Shown here in pieces: positions 8,847 through 16,475 of a stretch of DNA of 52,875 nucleotides. The translations under genes and the position numbers were made by a program. Within the stretch, counting starts at the first letter, position 1, and the number at the start of each line of letters is the position of its first letter. This DNA is from a virus. The notes beneath the pieces were generated by a model. That model was not told the DNA's origin. It saw only the letters and a list, made by a program, of their open reading frames with translations, and did no database searches. Location: positions 1-52,875 of the IMG/VR virus record IMGVR_UViG_3300023174_000226, one strand, 5' to 3'.

Positions 8847-10097
8847 ATGAGTATTCAGAAGGCACATTTTGACATTGACGGAAATAATGTCCGTATCTCT
8901 ATGCCTCTTACCAAGGTAGACGCAGAACGTAGAATTGTATCTGGTTTTGCTACGCTTGATAACATTGACAAGCAAAATGACATCGTTACCCCAGAAGCAT
9001 CTCTATCAGCCTTCTCTAAGTTCCGTGGTAACATTCGTGAAATGCACCAACCAAAAGCAGTAGGTAAAATGGTGGCATTTAAAGAAGACAAGTACTTTGA
9101 CCCAGAGACAAAGAAGTTCTATCAGGGTATCTATGTATCAGCATATGTTTCAAAGGGTGCTCAGGATGCATGGGAAAAAGTTCTAGATGGAACCTACACA
9201 GGTTTCTCTATTGGCGGTAAAATGAATAAGTGGGATGATGGCTATGATGAAAAGAGCGATTCTGCTATCCGCATTATCAAGGATTATGATTTGGTTGAAC
9301 TTTCATTGGTGGATAGTCCAGCAAATCAGTTTGCCAATATACTTTCTGTTGAGAAGGTAGATGGTGTTGATACTGTTGTTGGAGAGGGTACACAAACAGT
9401 TCTAGAAAATGTATTCTGGGACAAAGAATCAGGATTGGTAACAATCTCAGAAGAAGAATCTGCTGTAAGTCCAGTAAATGGAAACCAAATGCAGAATATA
9501 GGTTTTGTTGAGAAGTCAGATAATGACAAACTTAACATGATAAAGTTCTTAGTAGATAGTGCTAAAGGCATTAATACTTCTAAGACTATTAAAAAGGAGA
9601 ATGATAACATGTCAGATGAAATCGTAAATGATAAAGTCGTAGATGTCGCTCCAGAGGCAGAAGTTGTAGTTGACGCTCCTGCTACAGAAGAAGTTGTTGA
9701 AGAGGCTCCAGTAGCCGAGCCAGCACATGTAGAAGAAGTTGTAGAAGACGTTGTTCCAGGTTCAGAAGAAGTAATTGCTAAGGCAGTTAATGAACTAGGT
9801 GCAACAGTTACAACAGCCTTTAGCGATATCTCAGCAATTATTAAGTCACTAGCAGATGCAAATGCATCACTAGTTTCTGAACTTGCTGAACTAAAGAAGT
9901 CAGTAGGTTATGTATCAGCAGCAGTTGCAGATGCAGAATCAGACTTCACAAATCTTGGAAAGCGTATCGATGCTGTTGAGGCAGACACCGCTTTCCGTAA
10001 GTCTGGTGACCTCGGTGAGGTCATTCAGGAACCAGTACTGGTGGAAAAATCAGTATGGGGCGGAAGTTTCCTCACAACATCCGATTTACTAAAATAA
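8847..10097 (+). CDS. capsid maturation (prohead) protease with C-terminal scaffold region
   Basis: 416 residues. Residues 1-170 are a serine protease of the prohead/XkdF-like type. ERRIVSGFATLDNIDKQNDIV opens the fold, His67 lies in REMHQP, Ser121 in TGFSIGG and Glu151 in DLVELSLVDSP, a plausible catalytic triad. Residues about 170-255 form a linker. Residues 255-416 are very acidic (repeated EEVVEE, AEPAHVEEVVED) followed by a helical coiled-coil stretch, as in head scaffolds. An internal Shine-Dalgarno and ATG at 9609 would make the scaffold alone. The gene starts leaderless behind two promoters and is followed by the capsid gene. Confidence 0.88.
   Translation: MSIQKAHFDIDGNNVRISMPLTKVDAERRIVSGFATLDNIDKQNDIVTPEASLSAFSKFRGNIREMHQPKAVGKMVAFKEDKYFDPETKKFYQGIYVSAYVSKGAQDAWEKVLDGTYTGFSIGGKMNKWDDGYDEKSDSAIRIIKDYDLVELSLVDSPANQFANILSVEKVDGVDTVVGEGTQTVLENVFWDKESGLVTISEEESAVSPVNGNQMQNIGFVEKSDNDKLNMIKFLVDSAKGINTSKTIKKENDNMSDEIVNDKVVDVAPEAEVVVDAPATEEVVEEAPVAEPAHVEEVVEDVVPGSEEVIAKAVNELGATVTTAFSDISAIIKSLADANASLVSELAELKKSVGYVSAAVADAESDFTNLGKRIDAVEADTAFRKSGDLGEVIQEPVLVEKSVWGGSFLTTSDLLK
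9609..10097 (+). CDS. nested in-frame scaffold protein (internal start within the protease gene)
   Basis: Inside the protease gene, AAGGAGA (9594-9600) precedes an in-frame ATG at 9609 by 8 bases, a much better initiation site than chance. Translation from it gives 162 residues beginning MSDEIVNDKVVD: an acidic Pro/Glu/Val segment then a helical region (ELGATVTTAFSDISAIIKSL onward). Nested scaffolds sharing the protease C-terminus are known from lambda C/Nu3 and relatives. I infer that the short form is made in excess to guide shell assembly and that the fused form brings in the protease. The internal site is seen directly; use of it is inferred. Confidence 0.62.
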   Translation: MSDEIVNDKVVDVAPEAEVVVDAPATEEVVEEAPVAEPAHVEEVVEDVVPGSEEVIAKAVNELGATVTTAFSDISAIIKSLADANASLVSELAELKKSVGYVSAAVADAESDFTNLGKRIDAVEADTAFRKSGDLGEVIQEPVLVEKSVWGGSFLTTSDLLK

Positions 10098-10121
10098 TTC
10101 ACTTAGGAGGTGAAAAATAAA

Positions 10122-11279
10122 ATGTCAGAAGAAATTATCAAAAATATGCCAGCAGCAACAGGTGCTGGTTATCCAAACGCAGAAGGTGCTTTCGGAGCAA
10201 CTGGTACCACAACAAACGGTACTGGTGCGTTCTCTGAGCACGGTACTTATCTAGGTAACAGTCCAACAGCAAACTTTGGTGACCTAAGCGGTCCTAACGC
10301 TGTTAACCCATCTAGAACTGCATCTCCAACTTATACAGGTACTGGTATCCTACGCCCTGAACAGGCAAGACGATTTATCGACTATGTTTGGGACGCAACT
10401 ACACTTGCACAAGATGGACGCAGAGTTACTATGCGAGCAAACACAATGGAACTTGAGAAGATTAACGTGGGAGACCGTGTTATTCGTGCTGCAAGCCAGG
10501 GTGTTTCAACATATACTAACACAGGTGCCACCTTCTCTAAGGTTGAACTAACAACAAAGAAGATTCGTCTAGACTGGGAAGTTTCCTCAGAGTCACTCGA
10601 AGATAACATCGAGGGTGCTGCTCTAGAAGACCACTTGGTTCGTCTAATGACTAATGCTTTCGGTAACGATATCGAGGACCTTGCTATTAATGGCGATGGT
10701 TCTACAGGTAACTTCCTTAGCATTATGAATGGATTCATCAACCAGGAGAAGACTAATCCAAGCCTTCAGCCTACAAACAATCCTGGAAGTGCACACGAAG
10801 TAATTAACTCAACTCTAGTTGGGTCTAATACTGCGTTCACTGACTGGACAACTGAAAGACTACAGTCACTTATCTTGGCTATGCCTCGTAGATATCGTGC
10901 TATTACCAACGGACTAAAGTTCTATGCTGGTACAGACACATTTGCGAACATCGTTAAGAACAATGCTACTGTTTACTCTACCATTGGTTCTACCGAGAAT
11001 ACTCGTAATGAATTCATTGGTGGTGCAAACCAGACTTTCGGTGGTGCACGTCAGACTCGTGTTCTAGGTGTTCCTGTTCTTGAAGTTCCTTACTACCCTG
11101 CAGGATTCGTTGACCTAACGTTCCCACAGAACCGTATTTGGGGCTTCCAGAGAGATATCACTGTGAACCGTTTCTACGTTCCAAAGAAGGATACAATTGA
11201 ATACACTGTCTTCGTTCGTTTCGGTATTGCCTGGGAAGAACTAGATGCAGTTGCATTCGCAGACGCTGCTGCAGAGTAA
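10122..11279 (+). CDS. major capsid protein (HK97 fold)
   Basis: 385 residues from ATG 10122, 9 bases after a near-perfect AGGAGGTG (10105-10112). The in-frame GTG at 10110 lies inside that Shine-Dalgarno and is rejected. The first 75 residues are Gly/Thr/Asn-rich and probably removed or flexible. The rest fits an HK97 shell protein: RRFIDYVWDATTLAQDGRRVTM, a beta stretch with KKIRLDWEVSSESLEDNIEG, GNDIEDLAINGDGS, and a C-terminal VLGVPVLEVPYYPAGFVDLTF...FGIAWEELDAVAF. Codons ending in C are favoured more than in the tail-fibre genes, as expected for the most abundant protein. A strong terminator follows. Confidence 0.92.
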   Translation: MSEEIIKNMPAATGAGYPNAEGAFGATGTTTNGTGAFSEHGTYLGNSPTANFGDLSGPNAVNPSRTASPTYTGTGILRPEQARRFIDYVWDATTLAQDGRRVTMRANTMELEKINVGDRVIRAASQGVSTYTNTGATFSKVELTTKKIRLDWEVSSESLEDNIEGAALEDHLVRLMTNAFGNDIEDLAINGDGSTGNFLSIMNGFINQEKTNPSLQPTNNPGSAHEVINSTLVGSNTAFTDWTTERLQSLILAMPRRYRAITNGLKFYAGTDTFANIVKNNATVYSTIGSTENTRNEFIGGANQTFGGARQTRVLGVPVLEVPYYPAGFVDLTFPQNRIWGFQRDITVNRFYVPKKDTIEYTVFVRFGIAWEELDAVAFADAAAE

Positions 11280-11303
11280 TCTGTCTTAGCGTTACCTTTG
11301 AAT

Positions 11304-11336
11304 GGGGGTAGGGATTTATTTCTCTACCCCCTTTCT
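11304..11336 (+). terminator. intrinsic terminator after the major capsid gene
   Basis: GGGGGTAG (11304-11311) pairs with CTACCCCC (11324-11331) across a 12-base loop, then CTTTCT-type U-rich sequence. It would set the end of the abundant capsid transcript. Confidence 0.85.
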
Positions 11337-11345
11337 ATATTTATC

Positions 11346-11354
11346 TGGTATAAT
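11346..11354 (+). promoter_or_regulatory. extended -10 promoter for the connector operon
   Basis: TGG plus TATAAT at 11349-11354, just past the capsid terminator. It serves the ATG at 11380, which has Shine-Dalgarno AGGAGGA at 11367-11373. Confidence 0.7.
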
Positions 11355-11379
11355 TGAAATAAATCTAGGAGGATTTTGC

Positions 11380-11688
11380 ATGACCGAAAATAATGAAACA
11401 ACCCCACAAGTTATTAAAAGTGTTCCAACATTAGGATATAATGGCGATGGAGTAATGGGTTCAACTACAACAACTGGTGGACTTCAAAATGAACCATCTT
11501 CTAATCAGGTTTCACAAGTACCACTAAATAAAGTAGCAATTTTTTCAAATAGAAATGTTTATGCAGATGGCTATGGAAATATTAACATGGGATACAATAT
11601 CATTGGAAATAAACATGCTGAATTTTGGCTACAACAGAAGGGTATTCGTTTGGCAACTCCAGAAGAACTAATGGAGGCGTTTGGCTAA
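11380..11688 (+). CDS. small head-associated protein, unknown function
   Basis: 102 residues from ATG 11380, 6 bases after AGGAGGA. An upstream in-frame start at 11302 is rejected because it falls before the promoter and inside the terminator. The first 50 residues are low-complexity (Thr, Gly, Asn, Gln) and look disordered. The remainder (VAIFSNRNVYADGYGNINMGYNII, then an acidic end LATPEELMEAFG) is compact. It lies between capsid and connector genes and its stop abuts the next ATG. A decoration or head-completion role is possible; no family recognised. Confidence 0.75.
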   Translation: MTENNETTPQVIKSVPTLGYNGDGVMGSTTTTGGLQNEPSSNQVSQVPLNKVAIFSNRNVYADGYGNINMGYNIIGNKHAEFWLQQKGIRLATPEELMEAFG

Positions 11689-12855
11689 ATGGAAGTTCTA
11701 AGAGTACCACCATATCCAATTTCTACTAAATGGGATGTACCAACTGCTAATGCAACATACATCTTTGAGGTAGAAGATATGGTTGACCACTCTCTAGAAA
11801 GAACTACATTAACATCAAATGCAAGTAAGCAAGTTACCTATACTATTCCACGAGCAAAGGCTCAATATGACCGTGACTTTTCTGTAAAAATTTATGAAAC
11901 AGATATTTATGGAGAAATTGTACTAGAATCAAACCTAACAATCTATCGTCCATATGTAGACCCAAATTTATTGGCTACAACAACAGCAGATATTCTTGCT
12001 TATCAGGAATATGAAATCATTGCTCGTTCTATTATTGATACCTATCTTATGGAAGGTTCTGGCAATGGTGGTGCTTTCTATAACCACAAACTTATTATTC
12101 AGCGTATAGGCGAGGGTAACGATTACTTCCCTGTATGGCACCCAGTAAACCGTGTTCTTAAAGTATACGAAAATAACGTACTTGTATACGATGCAGAAAA
12201 TACACCAATCGGTATTTCTGTTCAAAATGTTGATGTTACTAGTGGTGTTTTAACACTCACAACAACCATTACACATGGTTTTCAATCTGGTCAAAGTGTA
12301 ACGATTTCTGGAGTAACTCCAACTAAATTTAATGGAACTTTTACTCTTACTGGAACACCAACAGCAACGACATTTACCTTGGACAATACATATGTTGGTG
12401 CCACAGATAATGAAGCAATAACAACTCGTGGTGGTGTAGAATCAGTTTGGACATATCAATATAGACCATCATTAGATAACTCAGCAATTATGCGTATGGA
12501 ATTTGGTGAATATAATAGAATGGAACAAACACCACTAAATATTCTATCTGGAGTTGGAGACATTGGATATTATGGATTCTATCCTATTGCTTTCCCAAAG
12601 GGTTATGACTATATCTTTATTGTAGATGCTGGATTCAAGGCTATTCCACCAGATGTTGAAATTGCTATTAAAATGCTTATTGAGGATATCAAGTGTGGTA
12701 GAAACGATTACTACAATAGATTTGTTACAGAATACAGCACAGATTCTTTTGACGTTAAGTTCGCACCACAATTTTTGGAGGGCACTGGAAACATGATTGT
12801 TGATAAAATCCTTAGCAACTACAAGGGAACACTAATTAAACCAGGACTACTATGA
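11689..12855 (+). CDS. head-tail connector / adaptor with an inserted beta module
   Basis: 388 residues. The N-terminal 110 residues are beta-rich (IFEVEDMVDHSLERTTL, DFSVKIYETDIYGEIVLESN). The middle and end contain adaptor-like helices: ADILAYQEYEIIARSIIDTYL, and near the C-terminus AIPPDVEIAIKMLIEDIKCGRNDYYNRF, typical of the connector that docks under the portal. Residues about 175-250 are an insert (THGFQSGQSVTISGVTPTKFNGTF) related to modules in two tail proteins at 32.2 and 33.1 kb. The gene begins directly after its neighbour and overlaps the next by ATGA. The adaptor role rests mainly on position and size pattern. Confidence 0.7.
   Translation: MEVLRVPPYPISTKWDVPTANATYIFEVEDMVDHSLERTTLTSNASKQVTYTIPRAKAQYDRDFSVKIYETDIYGEIVLESNLTIYRPYVDPNLLATTTADILAYQEYEIIARSIIDTYLMEGSGNGGAFYNHKLIIQRIGEGNDYFPVWHPVNRVLKVYENNVLVYDAENTPIGISVQNVDVTSGVLTLTTTITHGFQSGQSVTISGVTPTKFNGTFTLTGTPTATTFTLDNTYVGATDNEAITTRGGVESVWTYQYRPSLDNSAIMRMEFGEYNRMEQTPLNILSGVGDIGYYGFYPIAFPKGYDYIFIVDAGFKAIPPDVEIAIKMLIEDIKCGRNDYYNRFVTEYSTDSFDVKFAPQFLEGTGNMIVDKILSNYKGTLIKPGLL
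12211..12440 (+). repeat. inserted beta module, copy A (in the connector)
   Basis: It encodes a segment of pattern T-x-THGFxxGQSVTISGVTPxxFNGTF, then a Thr-rich strand and a Gly-rich exit. The same pattern recurs at 32218-32430 and 33049-33252. It resembles FCCH-like small beta domains often embedded in phage virion proteins; the name is tentative. Confidence 0.6.
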
Positions 12856-13298
12856 TATGCGAAACAACAGACTTTGCCTACCCACTACTTGCTGATGTCT
12901 ATTATCCAATTATTGAGACTGGAGCATATGGCAATCTTAAAAAGCAATGGGTTTTAGACAGGACTATTGCTTGCTTTTTTTCTTCTGGTGGATTAAAGAA
13001 TAAGAAAGACGTTAATTCAGAAGCAAATTTAAATATAGATAATATGATTTCTGGTAGAGTTAAGAATGATTTAACTCAATCTCAAACAGATTCTTTATAT
13101 TCTATTACAAATATTGTTATTACAAATATTAGAGATATAAACGGAGTATCCATCTACAATGAATCTGCTGGTACTCGTGCTGGATTGTCAACATTGTTTG
13201 AAATAGCAACTCTAAACCCAATCCAGGGTGCCTTCGGTTCAACAGACCACTATAAACTTTTGCTTAGACGTTCTGAGAACCAGGCGGCTGACCTATGA
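12852..13298 (+). CDS. probable head closure / stopper protein
   Basis: 148 residues, start overlapping the previous stop as ATGA. The sequence alternates strands (YYPIIETGAYGNLKKQWVLDRTIACFF, IVITNIRDINGVSIYN) and ends with a beta region TLNPIQGAFGSTDHYKLLLRRSE. That is the size and place of head-closure (stopper) proteins, which sit between adaptor and tail terminator and stop DNA leaking. There is no diagnostic motif, so the call comes from gene order: adaptor, stopper, neck, terminator, major tail protein. Confidence 0.55.
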   Translation: MICETTDFAYPLLADVYYPIIETGAYGNLKKQWVLDRTIACFFSSGGLKNKKDVNSEANLNIDNMISGRVKNDLTQSQTDSLYSITNIVITNIRDINGVSIYNESAGTRAGLSTLFEIATLNPIQGAFGSTDHYKLLLRRSENQAADL

Positions 13299-13972
13299 AA
13301 GTAACATTTGATTCTAAAAATTTATTTAATGATTTAAATAATTTAGCAGAGTATTCCATTGGATTTTTAGATGGTGTAAAACTAGGTGAAAATAATTTTT
13401 TAGATAATCTTGGTCATTCTACAATTCAATTGATGAAGAACTTTATTGATTCTAATGCTAGAGTACAACCACAAACATTGCATCATGTCTATGAATGGTA
13501 TCAAACTGGCTCACCTGAAGCAAGATTATTTGATTTAGATTATACAATTAAAAGTTCTGGCTTATCTTTCAACTATAGTTTTAGTCAATCAAAGTCTTTT
13601 GCAAATGGCTCCAAAGAACCGTTTTATGACAAAGCACAAATAATGGAGTCTGGGATACCAGTAACTATCAGACCAAAGAATGCAAAAGTTTTATCTTTCA
13701 ATGATGAAGGAACTCAGGTGTTTACTAAAAATCCTATAATTGTTGCAAATCCTGGCGGTGACGGTGTTGCTGGAAGTTTTGAAAGAATTTTAGATGAGTT
13801 TTTTGGCACATATTTTCAGCAATCTTATCTATATGTTTCTGGGGTATTAGAGTATTTGAACAACCCAATTCCATACAAAACAAACTTATCTACTGGTATA
13901 AAGCAAGGAAAAAGTGTGGGTATCAAAGTTGGCTATGAATGGATATCGAAAGGTGGTAGAATAGAAGAATGA
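13295..13972 (+). CDS. probable neck / tail-completion protein (HK97 gp10-like position)
   Basis: 225 residues with an ATGA overlap to the gene before. The N-terminus is a helix (NLFNDLNNLAEYSIGFLDGVKLGENNF...STIQLMKNFIDSNARV) followed by HHVYEWYQTGSPEARLF, resembling the start of HK97 gp10-type tail-completion proteins. The middle is beta-rich, including a GIPVTIRPKNAK strand. The C-terminal helix is FERILDEFFGTYFQQSYLY, and the last part is GKSVGIKVGYEWISKGGRIEE. Assignment rests on this helix pattern plus position between stopper and tail terminator. Confidence 0.6.
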   Translation: MKVTFDSKNLFNDLNNLAEYSIGFLDGVKLGENNFLDNLGHSTIQLMKNFIDSNARVQPQTLHHVYEWYQTGSPEARLFDLDYTIKSSGLSFNYSFSQSKSFANGSKEPFYDKAQIMESGIPVTIRPKNAKVLSFNDEGTQVFTKNPIIVANPGGDGVAGSFERILDEFFGTYFQQSYLYVSGVLEYLNNPIPYKTNLSTGIKQGKSVGIKVGYEWISKGGRIEE

Positions 13973-14490
13973 CCACTACATCTATTTTGAACACACCTGT
14001 ACTATGGGTAAATGCCTATCTACAAGAAAAGTTAGAAGGACTTGGGTTTGATACAATTCCATTTTTCCCAACAACTCCATCAACCATAAATGACCTTACA
14101 GAATATTTTCCTCCAGGTGGGGTCATGTGTACATATGACCGCATGCTTCGTATGCGTAAAAGTCCATTTCCACATATTAAATGTGAAGAATTGTTATATT
14201 ATTTTTATGCTACAGCAGAAAACTCAATTATCAACATGATTAAGATAACTGAAAAGATTAATAGACTTATGGATGGTGAAGATGAGACAGCAGAAGATAT
14301 AAATGCTTGGTGTGTTGCTAAAGGTTCTATTACAGTAGAAGGTGAAACAATACAACCAAATTTTAGATTCCACAATTTCAAGGTATTCCAATTGCAAGAA
14401 ACTCGTGACATTATTAACTTTGGTACAGCCAGAACCTATGCTGGTAACAAGATAATTTTATATTATGACTACACTATGATTGATAGATAA
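13969..14490 (+). CDS. probable tail terminator protein
   Basis: 173 residues, ATGA overlap with the previous gene. The likely alpha/beta fold (VLWVNAYLQEKLEGLGF then a proline-rich FFPTTPS loop, then CEELLYYFYATAENSIINMIKITEKINRLMDGEDE) fits the tail-terminator family by length and pattern. These form the hexamer that caps the tail tube and joins it to the neck. It is the last gene before the major tail protein. No unique motif confirms it; a second neck protein is the alternative. Confidence 0.58.
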   Translation: MTTTSILNTPVLWVNAYLQEKLEGLGFDTIPFFPTTPSTINDLTEYFPPGGVMCTYDRMLRMRKSPFPHIKCEELLYYFYATAENSIINMIKITEKINRLMDGEDETAEDINAWCVAKGSITVEGETIQPNFRFHNFKVFQLQETRDIINFGTARTYAGNKIILYYDYTMIDR

Positions 14491-14507
14491 TAAAAGGCTG
14501 TTATACT
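14480..14507 (+). promoter_or_regulatory. sigma70-type promoter of the major tail protein
   Basis: TTGATA at 14480-14485, 16-base spacer, TATACT at 14502-14507. A leader of about 50 bases leads to AGAGGTG (14550-14556) and the ATG at 14565. Confidence 0.7.
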
Positions 14508-14564
14508 TATATAGAGGAAACACACGCCCATATATTTCATTAAAGAAAAAGAGGTGAAAAAAAT

Positions 14565-15299
14565 ATGGCAACTTATACAAGAGGAAACGCTGCTAACATC
14601 GTAGTCGGTGCTGCAGCAGTTTTTATTGGAAATTACGGTGTAAACGTAAACAGCACAATCCAGTCAGGTACTAACCCTGGTGGTGGTGCTCCAGATTTCG
14701 TAGAAGCAACGTCTTACAAGGATACCCTTGCAAACAACGTTAACTACACATCTGTAGGTTACACTAACAACGGTCTAGAACTATCATTCGACCCATCATT
14801 CGGTGAGGTAATGGTAGACCAAATTCTAGACGTAGCAAAGTTGTACAAGTCAGGTATGAAGGTAACTCTAAAGACTTCTCTAGCAGAAGCAACTTTGGAA
14901 AACTTGCTACTAGCACTTGCACAGCGTGGTTCTGTAAACCGTTACACTAACACTGCAACAACAGCCGCAGCAACAATTACATATACTCCAGGTACAAGCA
15001 CTGAAAACAGCACTGCACATGGTAAGTATATTGACTTGTTCTCAGGTGACCTAGGTGACTACCCAGTTGAGCGTTCGCTCATCGCAATTGGTGCTGGTCT
15101 ATCTAACATTGGTAACAATGCAACAGGTGTAGCAACAACTGACCAATCAGAACGTGTCTATGTCGCATATCGTGTTGTAAACATTAGCAACGTAACTGTC
15201 GCTGCAAAGCGTGATGCTGCAACTACATTTGATGTAGAGTTCCGTTTGCTCCCAGATGCAAATGGTGCTTACGGTAAAATCGTAGACCGCACATACTAA
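14565..15299 (+). CDS. major tail (tube) protein
   Basis: 244 residues, with its own promoter, Shine-Dalgarno and terminator, as fits a product needed in hundreds of copies. It starts MATYTRGNAANIVVGAAAVFIGNYG, followed by a Gly/Thr loop and a tube-like beta core (YTNNGLELSFDPSFGEVMVDQI, KSGMKVTLKTSLAEATLENLLLALAQ). It ends ATTFDVEFRLLPDANGAYGKIVD, the strand pattern of siphophage tube proteins. Codon choice is more C-ending than in neighbours, as in the capsid gene. It lies directly before the tail chaperones and tape measure, the standard order. Confidence 0.87.
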   Translation: MATYTRGNAANIVVGAAAVFIGNYGVNVNSTIQSGTNPGGGAPDFVEATSYKDTLANNVNYTSVGYTNNGLELSFDPSFGEVMVDQILDVAKLYKSGMKVTLKTSLAEATLENLLLALAQRGSVNRYTNTATTAAATITYTPGTSTENSTAHGKYIDLFSGDLGDYPVERSLIAIGAGLSNIGNNATGVATTDQSERVYVAYRVVNISNVTVAAKRDAATTFDVEFRLLPDANGAYGKIVDRTY

Positions 15300-15329
15300 A
15301 AATTAAATAATAACTGAATACTAATGAGG

Positions 15330-15361
15330 CTGCCCTGGGGATACCTGGGGCAGTTTCTTTT
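15330..15361 (+). terminator. intrinsic terminator after the major tail gene
   Basis: CTGCCC (15330-15335) pairs with GGGCAG (15348-15353), followed by a T-rich tail (15354-15361). The next promoter begins on the last base of this tail. Confidence 0.8.
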
Positions 15362-15369
15362 GGTATAAT
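15361..15369 (+). promoter_or_regulatory. extended -10 promoter, leaderless start of the long tail chaperone
   Basis: TGG plus TATAAT at 15364-15369. The ATG at 15375 is 5 bases away and lacks a Shine-Dalgarno. Confidence 0.68.
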
Positions 15370-15374
15370 AGACT

Positions 15375-16091
15375 ATGCCTACTAATATATATGATACAAA
15401 ATACATTTACCTTATTGATGGAACAGAGTTAGAGGTTAGTCCATTAAAGATTAAATATTTAAAAGAATTTATGGAAGTATTTGAACCAATAAAAAATACT
15501 AAAAATGATGATGAGTCTATTAAAATACTTATTCATTGTATGAAAATAGCGATGAAACAATATTATCCTAAAATTAAAACAATTGAAGATGTTGAAGATA
15601 GTATGGATTTGCCAACAATTTATAAAGTTTTAGAAATTTCTGCTGGAATCAAAATGGGTCAGCCTACAGATAGTAGTATAGACAATAGTGTACAACAAAT
15701 ACCAGTAGCACCAACAGATAATGGTTCTTGGAAAACATTAGATTTGGCTAAACTAGAAGCAGAAATTTTTGTTCTTGGAATATGGAAAAACTTCGATGAA
15801 CTAGAATCAAACATATGTATGCCAGAATTAATGGCTATTCTTGAATCAAAAAGAGAATTAGACTATAATGAAAAGAAATTTCTTGCTGCTATGCAAGGTG
15901 TAGACCTTGATGAAGCCAGCGGTAAAAAAGAAGAAGACCCTTGGGAAGCAATGAAAGCCAGGGTAGCAGCACAAACTAGTGGTGTTGGCAATGGAGACCC
16001 TAATGATATAACAGCCTTGCAAGGAGTAAAAGCACAGCAAACAGGATTTGGCATAGGCATGGGTCTTGACTATCAAGTTGTTTCAAAATAG
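15375..16091 (+). CDS. tail assembly chaperone, G-T-like fused form
   Basis: 238 residues. Residues 8-95 (LIDGTELEVSPLKI, FMEVFEP, DLPTIYKVLE, AGIKM) match the N-domain of the next gene, i.e. a G-type chaperone. After a linker, residues about 118-200 carry a T-type domain (DLAKLEAEIFVLGIWKNFDELE, MPELMAILESKRELDYNEKKFLAAMQGVDL, DPWEAMKARV), which in most siphophages is reached only by a -1 frameshift. Here both domains are in one open frame. It is leaderless and AT-rich, suggesting lower expression than its partner at 16134. It should bind the tape measure and recruit tube subunits. Confidence 0.8.
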   Translation: MPTNIYDTKYIYLIDGTELEVSPLKIKYLKEFMEVFEPIKNTKNDDESIKILIHCMKIAMKQYYPKIKTIEDVEDSMDLPTIYKVLEISAGIKMGQPTDSSIDNSVQQIPVAPTDNGSWKTLDLAKLEAEIFVLGIWKNFDELESNICMPELMAILESKRELDYNEKKFLAAMQGVDLDEASGKKEEDPWEAMKARVAAQTSGVGNGDPNDITALQGVKAQQTGFGIGMGLDYQVVSK

Positions 16092-16100
16092 ACTGTGTTA

Positions 16101-16109
16101 TGCTATAAT
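16101..16109 (+). promoter_or_regulatory. extended -10 promoter of the short tail chaperone
   Basis: TGC plus TATAAT at 16104-16109, followed by AAGGAGGA (16123-16130) just before the ATG at 16134. This gives the short chaperone its own strong expression signals. Confidence 0.68.
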
Positions 16110-16133
16110 TAATAAGAACCTTAAGGAGGATTC

Positions 16134-16457
16134 ATGTCTACAACAATTAACGAACCAAGAACTGTAGAACTACTGGACGGAACAAGTATTACTGTACGTC
16201 CATTGAAAATCTCTCTTCTACGTCCCTTTATGACAAAATTTGAGGGTATCGCAGAAGTAGCAGATAACAACGAGAAGTCTATGACACTTCTCATGGAATG
16301 TGTTCAGATTGCACTTCAGCAATTTGCTCCAGACCTAGCCAAGGATGCAAAGGCTCTAGAAGAACTTTTGGACCTACCAACCGTATACAAGATTGTTGAA
16401 GAAGCATCTGGTATTAAACTTAGTGAAGCCTCACTAATGGGTGGTTTAATCGGCTAA
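16134..16457 (+). CDS. tail assembly chaperone, G-like short form
   Basis: 107 residues, homologous to residues 1-95 of the gene at 15375. Shared positions include LxDGT, VxPLKI, FM, FE, the Cys/Ile-Ala/Gln/Pro helix pattern (ECVQIALQQFAP), DLPTxYK and SGIKL. It ends soon after the G domain, with no T domain and no slippery heptamer seen near its 3' end. It has its own extended -10 promoter, a strong Shine-Dalgarno and more C-ending codons, so it is probably made in excess. It is inferred to coat the tape measure together with a minority of the G-T form. The tape measure gene follows after 18 bases. Confidence 0.78.
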   Translation: MSTTINEPRTVELLDGTSITVRPLKISLLRPFMTKFEGIAEVADNNEKSMTLLMECVQIALQQFAPDLAKDAKALEELLDLPTVYKIVEEASGIKLSEASLMGGLIG

Positions 16458-16475
16458 TAAAGCGGTGTAAGTTGA

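Noticed and set aside
15375-16475. Programmed -1 frameshift in the tail chaperones
   Set aside because: The T domain is already in frame in the first gene, and no X-XXY-YYZ heptamer was seen at the end of the second.
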